From contig NZ_CP015880.1 of assembly GCF_000697965.2 (NCBI RefSeq), positions 434,001 to 498,000 of the forward strand: 64,000 bases of DNA. The letters run 5' to 3'. The stretch comes from Ensifer adhaerens. GTDB lineage: Bacteria; Pseudomonadota; Alphaproteobacteria; Rhizobiales; Rhizobiaceae. The notes beneath the pieces were generated by a model, which searched no databases, was not told the origin of the DNA, and saw only the letters and a list, made by a program, of their open reading frames with translations. The position numbers were made by a program, and so were the translations under genes. Of the stretch, positions 52,856 to 61,184 are shown one piece after another. Every line of letters begins with the position of its first letter. Position 1 is the first letter of the stretch.

Positions 52856-54580
52856 TCAGTGGCTTTCGCGCAGCACTTCGCTGCCGCTGCCGCCGACGAG
52901 GAAGTCGAGGTCCGCACCCTTGTCTGCCTGCAGCACCGTGTCCTGGTAGAGCTTGTAGTAGCCGCGGGTCCATTTCTGCGGCGGCGCCTGCCAGGCGGCC
53001 ATGCGCGTGGCAAACTCTTCCTCGCTGATCATCAGGTTGAGCTCGCCCTTCATCGCGTCGAGGCGGATGCGGTCGCCGGTCTTGACGATGGCGAGCGGCC
53101 CGCCGGCATTCGATTCCGGGCTGACATGCAGGACCACGGTGCCGAAGGCGGTACCGGACATGCGGGCGTCGGACACGCGCACCATGTCGCGCACGCCCTT
53201 TTCGACGAGGCGCCGCGGGATCGGCATGTTGCCGACCTCGGCCATTCCCGGATAGCCCTTGGGTCCGCAGCCCTTGAGCACGAGGATCGTGTCTTCGGTC
53301 ACCGGCAGGTCCGGATCGTCAATCTTCGCCTTCAGCTCCTCGATCGTCTCGAAGACATAGGCCGGACCTTCATGGACGAGGAGATGCTCGCTTGCGGCCG
53401 ACGGCTTGATGACGGCGCCGTTTGGGGCAAGGTTGCCCTTGAGCACGCGAATGCCGGCGGCAGCCCGCAGCGGATTGTCGAGGGGGCGGATGACGTCGTC
53501 GTTGTAGACTTCGGCATCCTCCCAGTATTTGCTGATCGGCACGCCGAAGACTGTCGGCGCGTCGGCATGCAGCAGATGCTGTATGCGGTTCATCACCGCC
53601 GGCAGGCCGCCGGCATAGGCGAGGTCTTCGATCAGATACTTGCCGGACGGCATGCAGTTGACGATGCACGGCACCTGGCTGCCGACGCGGTCGAAATCTT
53701 CAAGACAGAGATCAACGCCGGCGCGGCCGGCGATCGCCAGCATGTGCACGACGGCATTGGTCGAGCCGCCGACGGCGGCGTTGGCAATGATGCCGTTCTC
53801 GAAATTCTTCTTGGTCAGCACCTTCGACAGGCGCAGGTCTTCATGCACCATCTCGACGATGCGTTTGCCGGTCATGTGCGACAGCGCCATGCGGCGGGCG
53901 TCGACGGCCGGCAGCGCCGCATTGGTCGGCAGCGACAGGCCCATCGCCTCGACGATCGACGCCATGGTGGTGGCCGTGCCCATCGTCATGCACACACCCG
54001 GTGAGCGCGACATGCCGCTTTCTGCCGCCATGAATTCCTGCATGCTCATATCACCGGCGCGTACGGCCTCGGAGAACTTCCAGACATCCGTGCCGGAGCC
54101 GATGTCCTTGCCCTTCCACTTGCCGTTCAGCATCGGGCCGGAGGAGACGACGATCGTCGGCAGGTCGACCGACGCCGCACCCATCAACTGGCCGGGGGTT
54201 GTCTTGTCGCAGCCGCCGAGCAGCACCACGCCGTCGATGCCATAGGCGCGGATCGCCTCTTCGACATCCATGGCAAGCAGATTGCGAAAGAGCATCGCGG
54301 TCGGGCGCATCTGCGTCTCGCCGAGCGAAGACACCGGGAACTCGACCGGGAAACCGCCGGCCTCCCACACGCCACGCTTCACGCCCTCTGCCAGAATGCG
54401 CAGATGGCTGTTGCAGGGCGTGAGTTCCGACCAGGTGTTGCAAATGCCGATAATCGGGCGGCCGTCGAAAACGTGGTCCGGAAATCCCTGGTTCTTCATC
54501 CAGGAGCGATGGATAAACCCATCCTTGTCGGTGCCGCCGTACCAGTGACGGCTGCGCAGTTCTTTCTTCTTGTCGCTCAT
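52856..54580 (-). CDS. IlvD/Edd family sugar-acid dehydratase
   Basis: A 574-residue Fe-S dehydratase. Cluster cysteines: ICNTWSELTPCNSHL near residue 50, LLGGCDKTTPGQLMGAAS near 125 and SPGVCMTMGTATTM near 195. RSRHWYGGTDKDGFIHRSW and WMKNQGFPDHVF at the start are those I recall in the L-arabinonate/galactonate-type dehydratases rather than in IlvD of valine synthesis. In this operon (with DgoK and DgoA) it should dehydrate galactonate to 2-keto-3-deoxygalactonate; L-arabinonate or fuconate are alternatives. It is the last gene of the operon, 96 bases after the lactonase. Confidence 0.88.
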   Translation of the reverse strand: MSDKKKELRSRHWYGGTDKDGFIHRSWMKNQGFPDHVFDGRPIIGICNTWSELTPCNSHLRILAEGVKRGVWEAGGFPVEFPVSSLGETQMRPTAMLFRNLLAMDVEEAIRAYGIDGVVLLGGCDKTTPGQLMGAASVDLPTIVVSSGPMLNGKWKGKDIGSGTDVWKFSEAVRAGDMSMQEFMAAESGMSRSPGVCMTMGTATTMASIVEAMGLSLPTNAALPAVDARRMALSHMTGKRIVEMVHEDLRLSKVLTKKNFENGIIANAAVGGSTNAVVHMLAIAGRAGVDLCLEDFDRVGSQVPCIVNCMPSGKYLIEDLAYAGGLPAVMNRIQHLLHADAPTVFGVPISKYWEDAEVYNDDVIRPLDNPLRAAAGIRVLKGNLAPNGAVIKPSAASEHLLVHEGPAYVFETIEELKAKIDDPDLPVTEDTILVLKGCGPKGYPGMAEVGNMPIPRRLVEKGVRDMVRVSDARMSGTAFGTVVLHVSPESNAGGPLAIVKTGDRIRLDAMKGELNLMISEEEFATRMAAWQAPPQKWTRGYYKLYQDTVLQADKGADLDFLVGGSGSEVLRESH

Positions 54581-54676
54581 GCGAGCTTCCTCCTCACCAT
54601 GCGATCAAACGCGTGGCTGAATTGTATGACTTTTTATTGGCGCTTCGCCAAGAGTTACTCGGCCAAGAATTTCCGG

Positions 54677-55561
54677 TCAGAGACGGAAAGACGGTTCGAA
54701 CCGGCCCTTGACACTGACGCCGAGATCGAAGGCCTTGCCGGCATGCGGGTCCGCCGCACGCGTTGCCTCGTCCATGTCCTGCCAGGCGGATGTCACCAGC
54801 ATGCGGTCGGCCTTCGCTCCGATGAAGGCGGTACAGCTCGGCTGGCTCGTCGGCACGGCGTAGCGCGCGATGCGCGCGCCGTCGGGGCGGTAGACATCGA
54901 CCGTGCCGCTGCCCCAGCGGGCGTTCCAGATCAGGCCGTCGGCATCGCACACGGAGCCGTCGATACCGCCAGCTTCGCCACTGCCGTCGACGAGCAGGCT
55001 CGGTTCGCCTTTCGGCAGCCCGGTCGCGGCGTCGATATCGACGCGCATCAGGTGATTGATGTCGGTATCGACGAAATAGGCGACGGTTCCATCCGGCGAG
55101 AAGCAGATGCTGTTGGGAATGGTGATGGCGGCATAGAGCTTCGTCACCTTGCTGCCGGCGACGTGATAGATCGCGCCGGAGCCCTTTTCGGCGCTGCGGC
55201 CCATGGTGCCGATCCAGAGCGAACCGGACGCATGAACCCGGCCGTCGTTCGAGCGATTGATGGGTTCGTCCTCAAGCGTGGTCAGCAGGCTGAAGGCACC
55301 GGTCCGCGTATCCCGGATGAAGAGGCCCTGGTCGGAGGCGATCAGCTGCCGGGTCGGATCGATGACGGCGAGCACGCTGCCGAGGAAGGGTAGGGCGTGC
55401 ACGGACTTGCGCCCGCTTTCGAGGTGCAGTTCATGCAGTTCCTGGCCCTTAATGTTGAACCACCAGGCAGTGCCGGTGGCCGGGTCATAGGTCGGACCTT
55501 CGCCGAGGATCGACGTCGCTTCGCAGAGAATGCTGCCGGAAAAGGGGATGGTGTCGCTCAT
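54677..55561 (-). CDS. SMP-30/gluconolactonase family lactonase
   Basis: A 294-residue six-bladed beta-propeller of the SMP-30/regucalcin family, which hydrolyses sugar lactones with a bound divalent metal. Metal-binding residues fit Glu in SILGEGPTYDPATGTAWWF near residue 20, Asn in the AITIPNSICFSPDG loop near 148, and Asp in GIDGSVCDADGLIWNARWG near 200. In this operon it should open galactono-lactone to galactonate. Its ATG overlaps the dgoA stop by one base (TGATG), so translation is coupled. Confidence 0.9.
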   Translation of the reverse strand: MSDTIPFSGSILCEATSILGEGPTYDPATGTAWWFNIKGQELHELHLESGRKSVHALPFLGSVLAVIDPTRQLIASDQGLFIRDTRTGAFSLLTTLEDEPINRSNDGRVHASGSLWIGTMGRSAEKGSGAIYHVAGSKVTKLYAAITIPNSICFSPDGTVAYFVDTDINHLMRVDIDAATGLPKGEPSLLVDGSGEAGGIDGSVCDADGLIWNARWGSGTVDVYRPDGARIARYAVPTSQPSCTAFIGAKADRMLVTSAWQDMDEATRAADPHAGKAFDLGVSVKGRFEPSFRL

Positions 55562-56196
55562 CAGCGCGCTCCGTAGACGGCGTCGTAGGCCTTGATGGTG
55601 GCAACGGCGCGCTCGCGCACTTCAGCCGCGCTCATGCCGGGCTTGTAGAGGCTGGAACCAAGACCGAAGCTGCGGATGCCGGCCTTGGCATAGTCGCCGA
55701 AATTCGCGTCCGAAACGCCACCGACGGCAGCGATTTCCAGCTCTGGCGGCAGGATCGCGCGGATCGCGGTGATGCCGGACGGGCCGAGCACGCTTGCCGG
55801 GAAGAACTTGAGGCCGGTGGCGCCCGCCGCCGCGGCCGAAAGCGCCTCGGTCGGGGTGAGCACGCCTGGCATGGTCACCATGCCCTTTTTGGCGGCGAGA
55901 GAAATCACCGCCGGCTCGACATTGGGGCTCACCATCAGGCGGCCGCCGACATCGGCGAGTTGTTCCACCTGTGTCGTCGTCAGCACCGTGCCGGCGCCGA
56001 TCAGGCATCCCTCGGGCGCCATCTTCACTGCCGTCTCGATCGAGCGGAACGGATCGGGCGAATTCAGCGGGATCTCGATCGCGGAGAAGCCGGTCTCGAT
56101 CAGGGCACCAACGACGCCTGCGGTTTCCTCGGGCTTGAGGCCGCGCAGGATCGCGATCAGCGGGTACTTCATCGACGGAAAGGGAATGCGGGTCAT
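55561..56196 (-). CDS. dgoA: 2-dehydro-3-deoxy-6-phosphogalactonate aldolase
   Basis: A 211-residue class I aldolase of the KDPG/KDPGal family. It splits 2-keto-3-deoxy-6-phosphogalactonate into pyruvate and glyceraldehyde 3-phosphate. FSAIEIPLNSPDPFRSIE near residue 35 has the catalytic Glu; GAGTVLTTTQVEQLADVGG follows; the Schiff-base Lys is in GATGLKFFPASVLGPSG near 128. By sequence alone KDPG aldolase (Eda) is an alternative; the dgoK neighbour decides for DgoA. It starts 15 bases after the dgoK stop. Confidence 0.93.
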   Translation of the reverse strand: MTRIPFPSMKYPLIAILRGLKPEETAGVVGALIETGFSAIEIPLNSPDPFRSIETAVKMAPEGCLIGAGTVLTTTQVEQLADVGGRLMVSPNVEPAVISLAAKKGMVTMPGVLTPTEALSAAAAGATGLKFFPASVLGPSGITAIRAILPPELEIAAVGGVSDANFGDYAKAGIRSFGLGSSLYKPGMSAAEVRERAVATIKAYDAVYGAR

Positions 56197-56211
56197 GAGC
56201 GTGTCTTTCGT

Positions 56212-57129
56212 TCAGAGGGGCCAGATCGCCTGGGCGGCGGTCGAAAGGCCGGAGCGGACGGCCGTGTCGGCATCGACCACCTGAAGAGGGCAGTCGAGGC
56301 TTTCGAGCGCAGCCTGATAAAGCGTACCAAGGGATCCGGAGGCGACGAGGCAGATGCTGTCGATCGTCTTGGCTGAAGCCAACGCGCCGGCGATCTCCAG
56401 GCCGATCAGCGTGCCCGACAGCAATGCCTTGGCGTCGGTCGCGCTTGCGCCGTGCAGCAATTGGCCTGAGCGCGCGCCGAAGATCAGGCTGGTGGCGAGC
56501 GCCGGATTTGTGCGTGCCTCGGCCACCGCCGCCGCAAAGGCGGGATGATCGCCGGTAAACGCATGCGCGTCGGCGATCGAGTGGCTGAGGATCGAGTGCT
56601 TGGAGATCACGTCGAACAATTCGCCGGTCATGAAGGTGGAAAAGCCGCTGACGGCGCCGTCTTCGAGCCGCACCCATTTGCTGTGTGTGCCCGGCATGCA
56701 GACGAGATGTAGACCGCGACCGAGGTCGCTTGCCGCGCCGAGCAATTGCGTCTCCTCGCCGCGCATCACATCCGGGTGCCGCCGATCACGCTGCGCCAGA
56801 CCCGGCAGGATACGGATGTCGCGATCGAGATCCGGCACTGCCACGGCATGGGAGGCGATATCGGCGAGCGCGGCCGGCGTATCGAGGTAGCCGGCCTCCA
56901 CCCAACCCTGCTTGGCCCCGGCCATGCCGCAGATGATCGCCGGCAGGTGGCCTGGCGCATCGACGGCGGCCAGGTGCTTTTCGAGGATCGCATGGAACCC
57001 GGCCTTGTTGGCCGTGGTCATGCCTTCGCCGCTTCGGCGCTCGGCGAGCACCGAGCCGTCCTCGCCGATGATCCACAGCCGGAAACTCGTGGTTCCCCAG
57101 TCGACCGCGGCATAATAGGCTGCCGTCAT
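56212..57129 (-). CDS. dgoK: 2-dehydro-3-deoxygalactonokinase
   Basis: A 305-residue sugar kinase that phosphorylates 2-keto-3-deoxygalactonate at O6. The family pattern is visible: YAAVDWGTTSFRLWIIGEDG at residue 5 (phosphate 1), ICGMAGAKQGWVEAGYLD near 72, LHLVCMPGTHSKWVRLEDG near 150 and FSTFMTGELFDVI. The ATG at 57129 overlaps the stop of the SDR gene by one base (TGATG); a longer upstream frame is antisense noise. It lies second in the sugar operon. Confidence 0.94.
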   Translation of the reverse strand: MTAAYYAAVDWGTTSFRLWIIGEDGSVLAERRSGEGMTTANKAGFHAILEKHLAAVDAPGHLPAIICGMAGAKQGWVEAGYLDTPAALADIASHAVAVPDLDRDIRILPGLAQRDRRHPDVMRGEETQLLGAASDLGRGLHLVCMPGTHSKWVRLEDGAVSGFSTFMTGELFDVISKHSILSHSIADAHAFTGDHPAFAAAVAEARTNPALATSLIFGARSGQLLHGASATDAKALLSGTLIGLEIAGALASAKTIDSICLVASGSLGTLYQAALESLDCPLQVVDADTAVRSGLSTAAQAIWPL

Positions 57130-57899
57130 CAAAGTGCGCCTCCATCGATGATCATTGTTTGCGCGGTCATGCCCGACGAGCACGCCGACGCGAGAAAAAG
57201 GCAAGGGCCGACGAGATCGTCGGCGGTGAGGCTGCGCTTCAGGCACTGCCGTTCCTGCATGCCGGCGATTGCCGCGTCGCTCAGCCACAGCCGTTTCTGG
57301 CGCTCGGTGACGATCATGCCGGGCAGGATCGCGTTGACGCGGATGTTGTCCTGGCCGAGCTTTCCGGCGAGCGATTTGGTCAGGCCGACGATCGCGGCTT
57401 TCGCCGTCGCATAGGCCGGGATTTCGGCCATGTTGAGCAGATAGGCGATCGACGAGAAATTGACAATCGACCCGCCGCCGGCTTCGCGCATATGCGGCGC
57501 AACCGCCTGGCTCATGAAGAAGAGGTGCCTGAGGTTGACCGCCTGGCTCTCGTCCCAGCTCTCTTCGGTCACGCTTTCCAGTGGCTCGCGATCGTCGCGC
57601 GCCGCATTGTTGACGAGCACGTGGAGCGCGCCGAGAGCGGCCGCCGCAGTCTGCGCGGCCTTTTTTACCGCTTCGATGTCGCGCAAATCGGCGGGAATAT
57701 AGACCGGTGCCGTGCTTGCCTTGATGGCGAGCCTTTCGACGAGGTCGAGGCTTGCCCTCTCGTCGATATCGACGAAGGCCACCCGTGCACCCTGGTCGAC
57801 GAAACCCTCGACAAGCGCTGCGCCAATGCCGGAACCGCCACCGGTGACCAGCACCGCGCGGTCTTTGAGATCATGAAATTGTGCCTTCGGCACCGGCAT
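57129..57899 (-). CDS. SDR family oxidoreductase, probable galactose (aldose) 1-dehydrogenase
   Basis: A 256-residue classical short-chain dehydrogenase. Cofactor motif: VLVTGGGSGIGAALVEGF near residue 17; NNAARDD near 93; catalytic Ser in IVNFSSIAYLLNMAE near 145 and the YxxxK pair in IPAYATAKAAIVGLTKS near 157. VAFVDIDERA after beta-2 has an Asp that suggests NAD preference. As first gene of an operon with lactonase, dehydratase, kinase and aldolase, it would oxidise an aldose such as D-galactose to the lactone. Function from context; substrate not proved. Confidence 0.88.
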   Translation of the reverse strand: MPVPKAQFHDLKDRAVLVTGGGSGIGAALVEGFVDQGARVAFVDIDERASLDLVERLAIKASTAPVYIPADLRDIEAVKKAAQTAAAALGALHVLVNNAARDDREPLESVTEESWDESQAVNLRHLFFMSQAVAPHMREAGGGSIVNFSSIAYLLNMAEIPAYATAKAAIVGLTKSLAGKLGQDNIRVNAILPGMIVTERQKRLWLSDAAIAGMQERQCLKRSLTADDLVGPCLFLASACSSGMTAQTMIIDGGAL

Positions 57900-57936
57900 A
57901 TTCCTGTATCCCCGATCAGTCCTATGGTGAAGATTT

Positions 57937-57953
57937 GTTCCATTATTTGGAAC
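57937..57953. promoter_or_regulatory. Probable IclR-type operator of the sugar operon
   Basis: GTTCCA-TTATT-TGGAAC is a perfect 6-base inverted repeat, 38 bases before the SDR start codon and about 100 before the iclR start, in the divergent promoter region. IclR-family regulators bind palindromes of this size and A/T-rich centre. A TATGGAAT half-site lies 13 bases further on. Confidence 0.55.
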
Positions 57954-58053
57954 TTGATTTTATTATATGGAATTATCACGTCGAAGCGTCTACCTTGTCA
58001 AGGTCGCGCGCCCGATCGCGCGACTGCAATCGGAAACAAACAAGCGAGCGACG

Positions 58054-58872
58054 ATGACGGATGAAGCGGCAGGCGGAGGGGACGAAGTGCGTGCGGAGGC
58101 TGGCACGGGCACGCTCGGCAAGGCAATCACCGTCCTGGAAGCGGTGGTCACCGCCGATGGCCCGCAGCGTTTTACCGATATTCTCGCCCGGTCCGGCCAG
58201 CCGCGCGGCACGTTGTACCGGCTGCTCAGCCATCTGGTCGAGGAAGGACTGCTGATCCAGCGCCGCGACCTCTCCTATGAGCCTGGCCTTCGGCTGCTGA
58301 CGCTGGCCTATCGTTCCTGGTCCGCCAATCGCTTTCGCGACGTTGCCGAGCCTCACCTGCAGCGATTGCACGAACTGACCGGTGAGACCGTGCATCTCGG
58401 CATTCTGCGCGAGACCGAGATCGTCTATGTCGACAAGGTAGAAAGCCGCCAGACGGTGCGCATGAGTTCGCAGATCGGCAAGGCGTCGCCGGCCTATTGC
58501 ACTGGCATCGGCAAGGCGGCCCTGTCCTTGCTTGGACAGCCGGAGTTGGAAGGTATTTTGGCCCGAACCGAGTTTCAGGCCTTCACGCCGCACACCCATC
58601 GCTCGGCCGCCACCTTGCTGGCGGAGATCGAGGAAATCCGGCGCGACGGCCACGCCTTCGACCGCGAGGAACATGAAACGGAGATCCGCTGCGTTGCAGC
58701 ACCTATCCTCATTCCCGGCAGCGAACTTGCGGCCGGCCTGTCGGTGACCGGGCCCGCCTATCGGGTGACCATGGAACAATTGTCGGCCTGGGCGGCAGCG
58801 GTTCGGGCAGCGGCGCAAGCGGTTGGCGAGGACGCGGCGATCCGTCTTGGGCCCGGCCGTGGTGGACCTTGA
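58054..58872 (+). CDS. IclR family transcriptional regulator
   Basis: A 272-residue IclR-type regulator. The N-terminal winged HTH has LGKAITVLEAVVTADGPQRF and LARSGQPRGTLYRLLSHLVE; the C-terminal effector domain begins around LTLAYRSWSANRFRDVAEPH, with GIGKAALSLLGQPELEGIL and REEHETEIRCVAAPIL near 220. It is divergent from the five-gene galactonate-type operon and most likely represses it, with the pathway sugar acid as effector. The ATG at 58054 is a choice; the frame is open further up, over the operator, without support. Confidence 0.93.
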   Translation: MTDEAAGGGDEVRAEAGTGTLGKAITVLEAVVTADGPQRFTDILARSGQPRGTLYRLLSHLVEEGLLIQRRDLSYEPGLRLLTLAYRSWSANRFRDVAEPHLQRLHELTGETVHLGILRETEIVYVDKVESRQTVRMSSQIGKASPAYCTGIGKAALSLLGQPELEGILARTEFQAFTPHTHRSAATLLAEIEEIRRDGHAFDREEHETEIRCVAAPILIPGSELAAGLSVTGPAYRVTMEQLSAWAAAVRAAAQAVGEDAAIRLGPGRGGP

Positions 58873-59067
58873 ATTCACTTTACGGTAAATTAGAAACATC
58901 GACTGGACGTGGCGCGTCTCGCTCGATAGCTTTAATATATCAGACTCAGGTTCGTGGATGGTCTTAGTCTGGTTCGTTTTTGGTATTGGTATAAATTTTT
59001 GACGTGATCTTCATGCGGCGTCAGCGGCCGGTTCCCGCATGGAACCGGATGTGGAAAAGGGCGGAAG

Positions 59068-59808
59068 ATGATTGATTTCAGCGCGAATTTGTCGGCGTTG
59101 GCGCTTCCTGATGGGCGAACCATCCGTGGGCCGATTTGTTGCGAAGAGGATATCAGGCGCGTGATCGCCCAGGTTGCGGATTCCTACGGTTTCCGTGGTT
59201 TCCTGGTGCTTGCCATTCCGGAAACGGAGAGCAACAGCCTGTCCGTCAACGCCTTGATGACGAACTACCCGGCCGCCTTTCTCAAAGGCTATGACAGTGC
59301 CGGCTTGATCAATGGCAGCCCGGTGATCCAGCGGCTTCGGCGCAGCACCATCCCCTTTACCTACGACGCGCACCAGCTTGCGCGCCGCCGAGCCGACGGC
59401 AAGGGCGATGCGGCGGTCTGCGTCTTCGAGCAGGCGAACATGCCGCGCGGCCTCTATCTGCCGGTGCACGATGCGAGCGGCCACCGCGCCGCGATCGCCT
59501 TTGGCGGCGACCGTCCCGTGGTTTCCAATGACGAGCTTCAGGAGCTCAACCTTTGGGCCGGCGTGCTCTACAGCAAATACATGGAGGTGCGCGATCGCGA
59601 CAAGCGCGGTGCGGGAAGCCTTTCACGCCGCGAGGTCGAGTGCCTGCGCTGGGCGGCCGCCGGCAAGACCACCAGTGAAATGGCGAAAATTCTGGCGCTG
59701 TCCGAATATACCGTCAACCACTACCTCAACCGGGCAACGCGCAAGCTGGATTCGGTCAATCGCGTTCAGACCGTCGCAAAGGCCGTGCGCGCCGGGTTGA
59801 TCAACTGA
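59068..59808 (+). CDS. LuxR family regulator (orphan/solo), first of a pair
   Basis: A 246-residue protein with an N-terminal autoinducer-binding-like domain and a C-terminal LuxR HTH (LSRREVECLRWAAAGKTTSE around residue 188, then YTVNHYLNRATRKLDSVNRV). In acyl-homoserine lactone receptors the motif after the conserved Tyr contains Asp-Pro; here it reads GYDSAGLINGSPVI, with Ser in place of Asp, so normal AHL binding is doubtful. No luxI-type synthase is in the window. The ATG follows GGCGGAAG. A related gene lies 170 bases downstream in the same direction. Confidence 0.9.
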   Translation: MIDFSANLSALALPDGRTIRGPICCEEDIRRVIAQVADSYGFRGFLVLAIPETESNSLSVNALMTNYPAAFLKGYDSAGLINGSPVIQRLRRSTIPFTYDAHQLARRRADGKGDAAVCVFEQANMPRGLYLPVHDASGHRAAIAFGGDRPVVSNDELQELNLWAGVLYSKYMEVRDRDKRGAGSLSRREVECLRWAAAGKTTSEMAKILALSEYTVNHYLNRATRKLDSVNRVQTVAKAVRAGLIN

Positions 59809-59980
59809 TCGCCGGCACGCGTCGCGCGCGAGCTGATGGCAATATCGGCCTTCACGAGGGGAAATACACAGACTTTTGGGTCGAAGCGGCAGGGATTTTC
59901 GATCATCTGTTGGCATTGGCAGGCGGCTCGGTCTATTTGATACGTGATGAATGCCATGGAACGCGCGAATGCAGGATACG

Positions 59981-60724
59981 ATGACGACCGGGATGACTGA
60001 CGCAGATCTGCCCCGGGGCGGCGATTTCGCGTCCGAGATCGCAAAGCTTGAGACCCAGTTCGATATCATCCGCTATATGCGGCGGATCACGCAGGTTTTT
60101 GGCTTCAAGACGTTTCTGATCTGCTCGATCCCCTCGATCGACGTGGAGCGCCTCGCCGCGAGCACCGTCATCTCCAACATGCCGGCCGAGCTGCTGAACA
60201 AGTATGACAGCCTGTCGATGCTGCGCTTCAGCACCGGCGTGCGCCGCCTGCGCGAGACGACGACGCCGTTCCAGGTGACGCTTGCAGCCTGGGAGGGAGA
60301 GGGCGGCAAACCGGAATCGGCGGCCGAATACATCGAGATGCTGCGCGAGAACGGTATCTTCCAGGCAAGCTACTTCCCGGTTCATGACGCCGAGGGCGGC
60401 CGCGGCGCTGTCATCCTGATGGGCCCGCTGGTCGAACTGCCGATGACCGTCACCATGGAACTGCAGATGATTGCAATCCATGTCTATAACCGCCTCGCCG
60501 AAATCGGCTCCGTGTGGAAGAGTAGCGGCGCAGCACTTTCGGAGCGCGAGATCCAGTGTTTGAGCTGGACGGCTGCCGGAAAGACCAGCGCCGAGATCGC
60601 CGGCATCCTCGGGCTCTCCGAGCATACGGTCAACCACTACCTCAACCACGTGACCAAGAAGCTCGACGCCGTCAACCGCACTCAGGCGGTCGTGAAGGCG
60701 ATGAAGAAGGGCTACATCAGCTAG
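59981..60724 (+). CDS. LuxR family regulator (orphan/solo), second of a pair
   Basis: A protein of about 247 residues, related to the preceding gene. The C-terminal HTH is LSEREIQCLSWTAAGKTSAE near residue 186, followed by HTVNHYLNHVTKKLDAVNRT. The N-terminal region keeps NMPAELLNKYDSLSMLRF, but the usual Asp-Pro of AHL-binding proteins is missing (FSTGVRR). The C-terminal halves of the pair are clearly alike, so they are paralogues, perhaps forming a heterodimer. The start is uncertain: ATG codons at 59951, 59969, 59981 and 59993 are all in frame; 59981 has AGGA before it. Confidence 0.88.
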   Translation: MTTGMTDADLPRGGDFASEIAKLETQFDIIRYMRRITQVFGFKTFLICSIPSIDVERLAASTVISNMPAELLNKYDSLSMLRFSTGVRRLRETTTPFQVTLAAWEGEGGKPESAAEYIEMLRENGIFQASYFPVHDAEGGRGAVILMGPLVELPMTVTMELQMIAIHVYNRLAEIGSVWKSSGAALSEREIQCLSWTAAGKTSAEIAGILGLSEHTVNHYLNHVTKKLDAVNRTQAVVKAMKKGYIS

Positions 60725-60964
60725 CCCCAAGTCGGCCCTGCGCCGCAAGCCTCTTCCTGAATGTCCTCGACCTGATGCGATCGAAAGAAGCTTGGGGAAG
60801 CCCGGCATGCTGTCGCCAAGGTTCCGTCATCTGGGCGATCTGCTCCATCCTTGGACGATTTGCAGACGGTTGCTCAGAAACTGGGCATATGCCATCGCCG
60901 GCCGATGAATGGCGGTCGAGATTATCTTTTTGAAATTGCTGCCTATTTCCGCCAGATCTGAAAC

Positions 60965-60980
60965 TGGCACGCATCCTGCA
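60965..60980 (+). promoter_or_regulatory. Sigma-54-like promoter in the LuxR-mrp intergenic region
   Basis: CTGGCACG-CATC-CTGCA matches the -24/-12 consensus TGGCACG-N4-TTGCA with one mismatch. The GG (60966-60967) and GC (60978-60979) are exactly 12 bases apart as sigma-54 requires. Transcription would start about 60991, in a region without a plausible protein-coding gene but with the hairpin described next. Confidence 0.5.
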
Positions 60981-60990
60981 TTTCTATTGG

Positions 60991-61116
60991 CATGTCCAGA
61001 GGGGACTAAAAAGAAGACAGCGCCCAAGAAGGTCGCGACCGAAAGGGCCACTGCCCGCCTTGAAGGTGATCCCGGATGTACGGACACCGAGGCGGGTGGT
61101 GGCCCTTCCTTTTTCC
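60991..61116 (+). ncRNA. Candidate small RNA of about 125 nt ending in a long hairpin
   Basis: Starting from the sigma-54-like promoter, the transcript would run to a very long hairpin: 61043-61061 pairs with 61089-61107 over 19 consecutive bases (three G-U pairs), and the stem continues after a small bulge (61065-61072 with 61082-61088), giving 26 pairs with a nine-base loop. The hairpin is followed by CCTTTTTCC (61108-61116), as at an intrinsic terminator. It lies over 300 bases past the LuxR stop and about 70 bases before mrp. It could instead be a palindromic intergenic repeat or a long-range terminator of the LuxR gene. Confidence 0.45.
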
Positions 61117-61184
61117 GATATGTCGCATTGGCGAAGCGCCCCGCCTCGACTATCTAAGAGATAACAAAAGAATGAGAGGGCGCG

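Noticed and set aside
52856..54580. Valine/isoleucine pathway IlvD as the identity of the dehydratase
   Set aside because: The N-terminal residues and the operon context (dgoK, dgoA, lactonase, SDR) fit a sugar-acid dehydratase better.
60827..61087. A minus-strand frame of 86 codons with a hydrophobic stretch resembling a signal peptide
   Set aside because: It starts inside the long hairpin, has no ribosome-binding site and ends in nondescript sequence; the hydrophobic run is probably chance.
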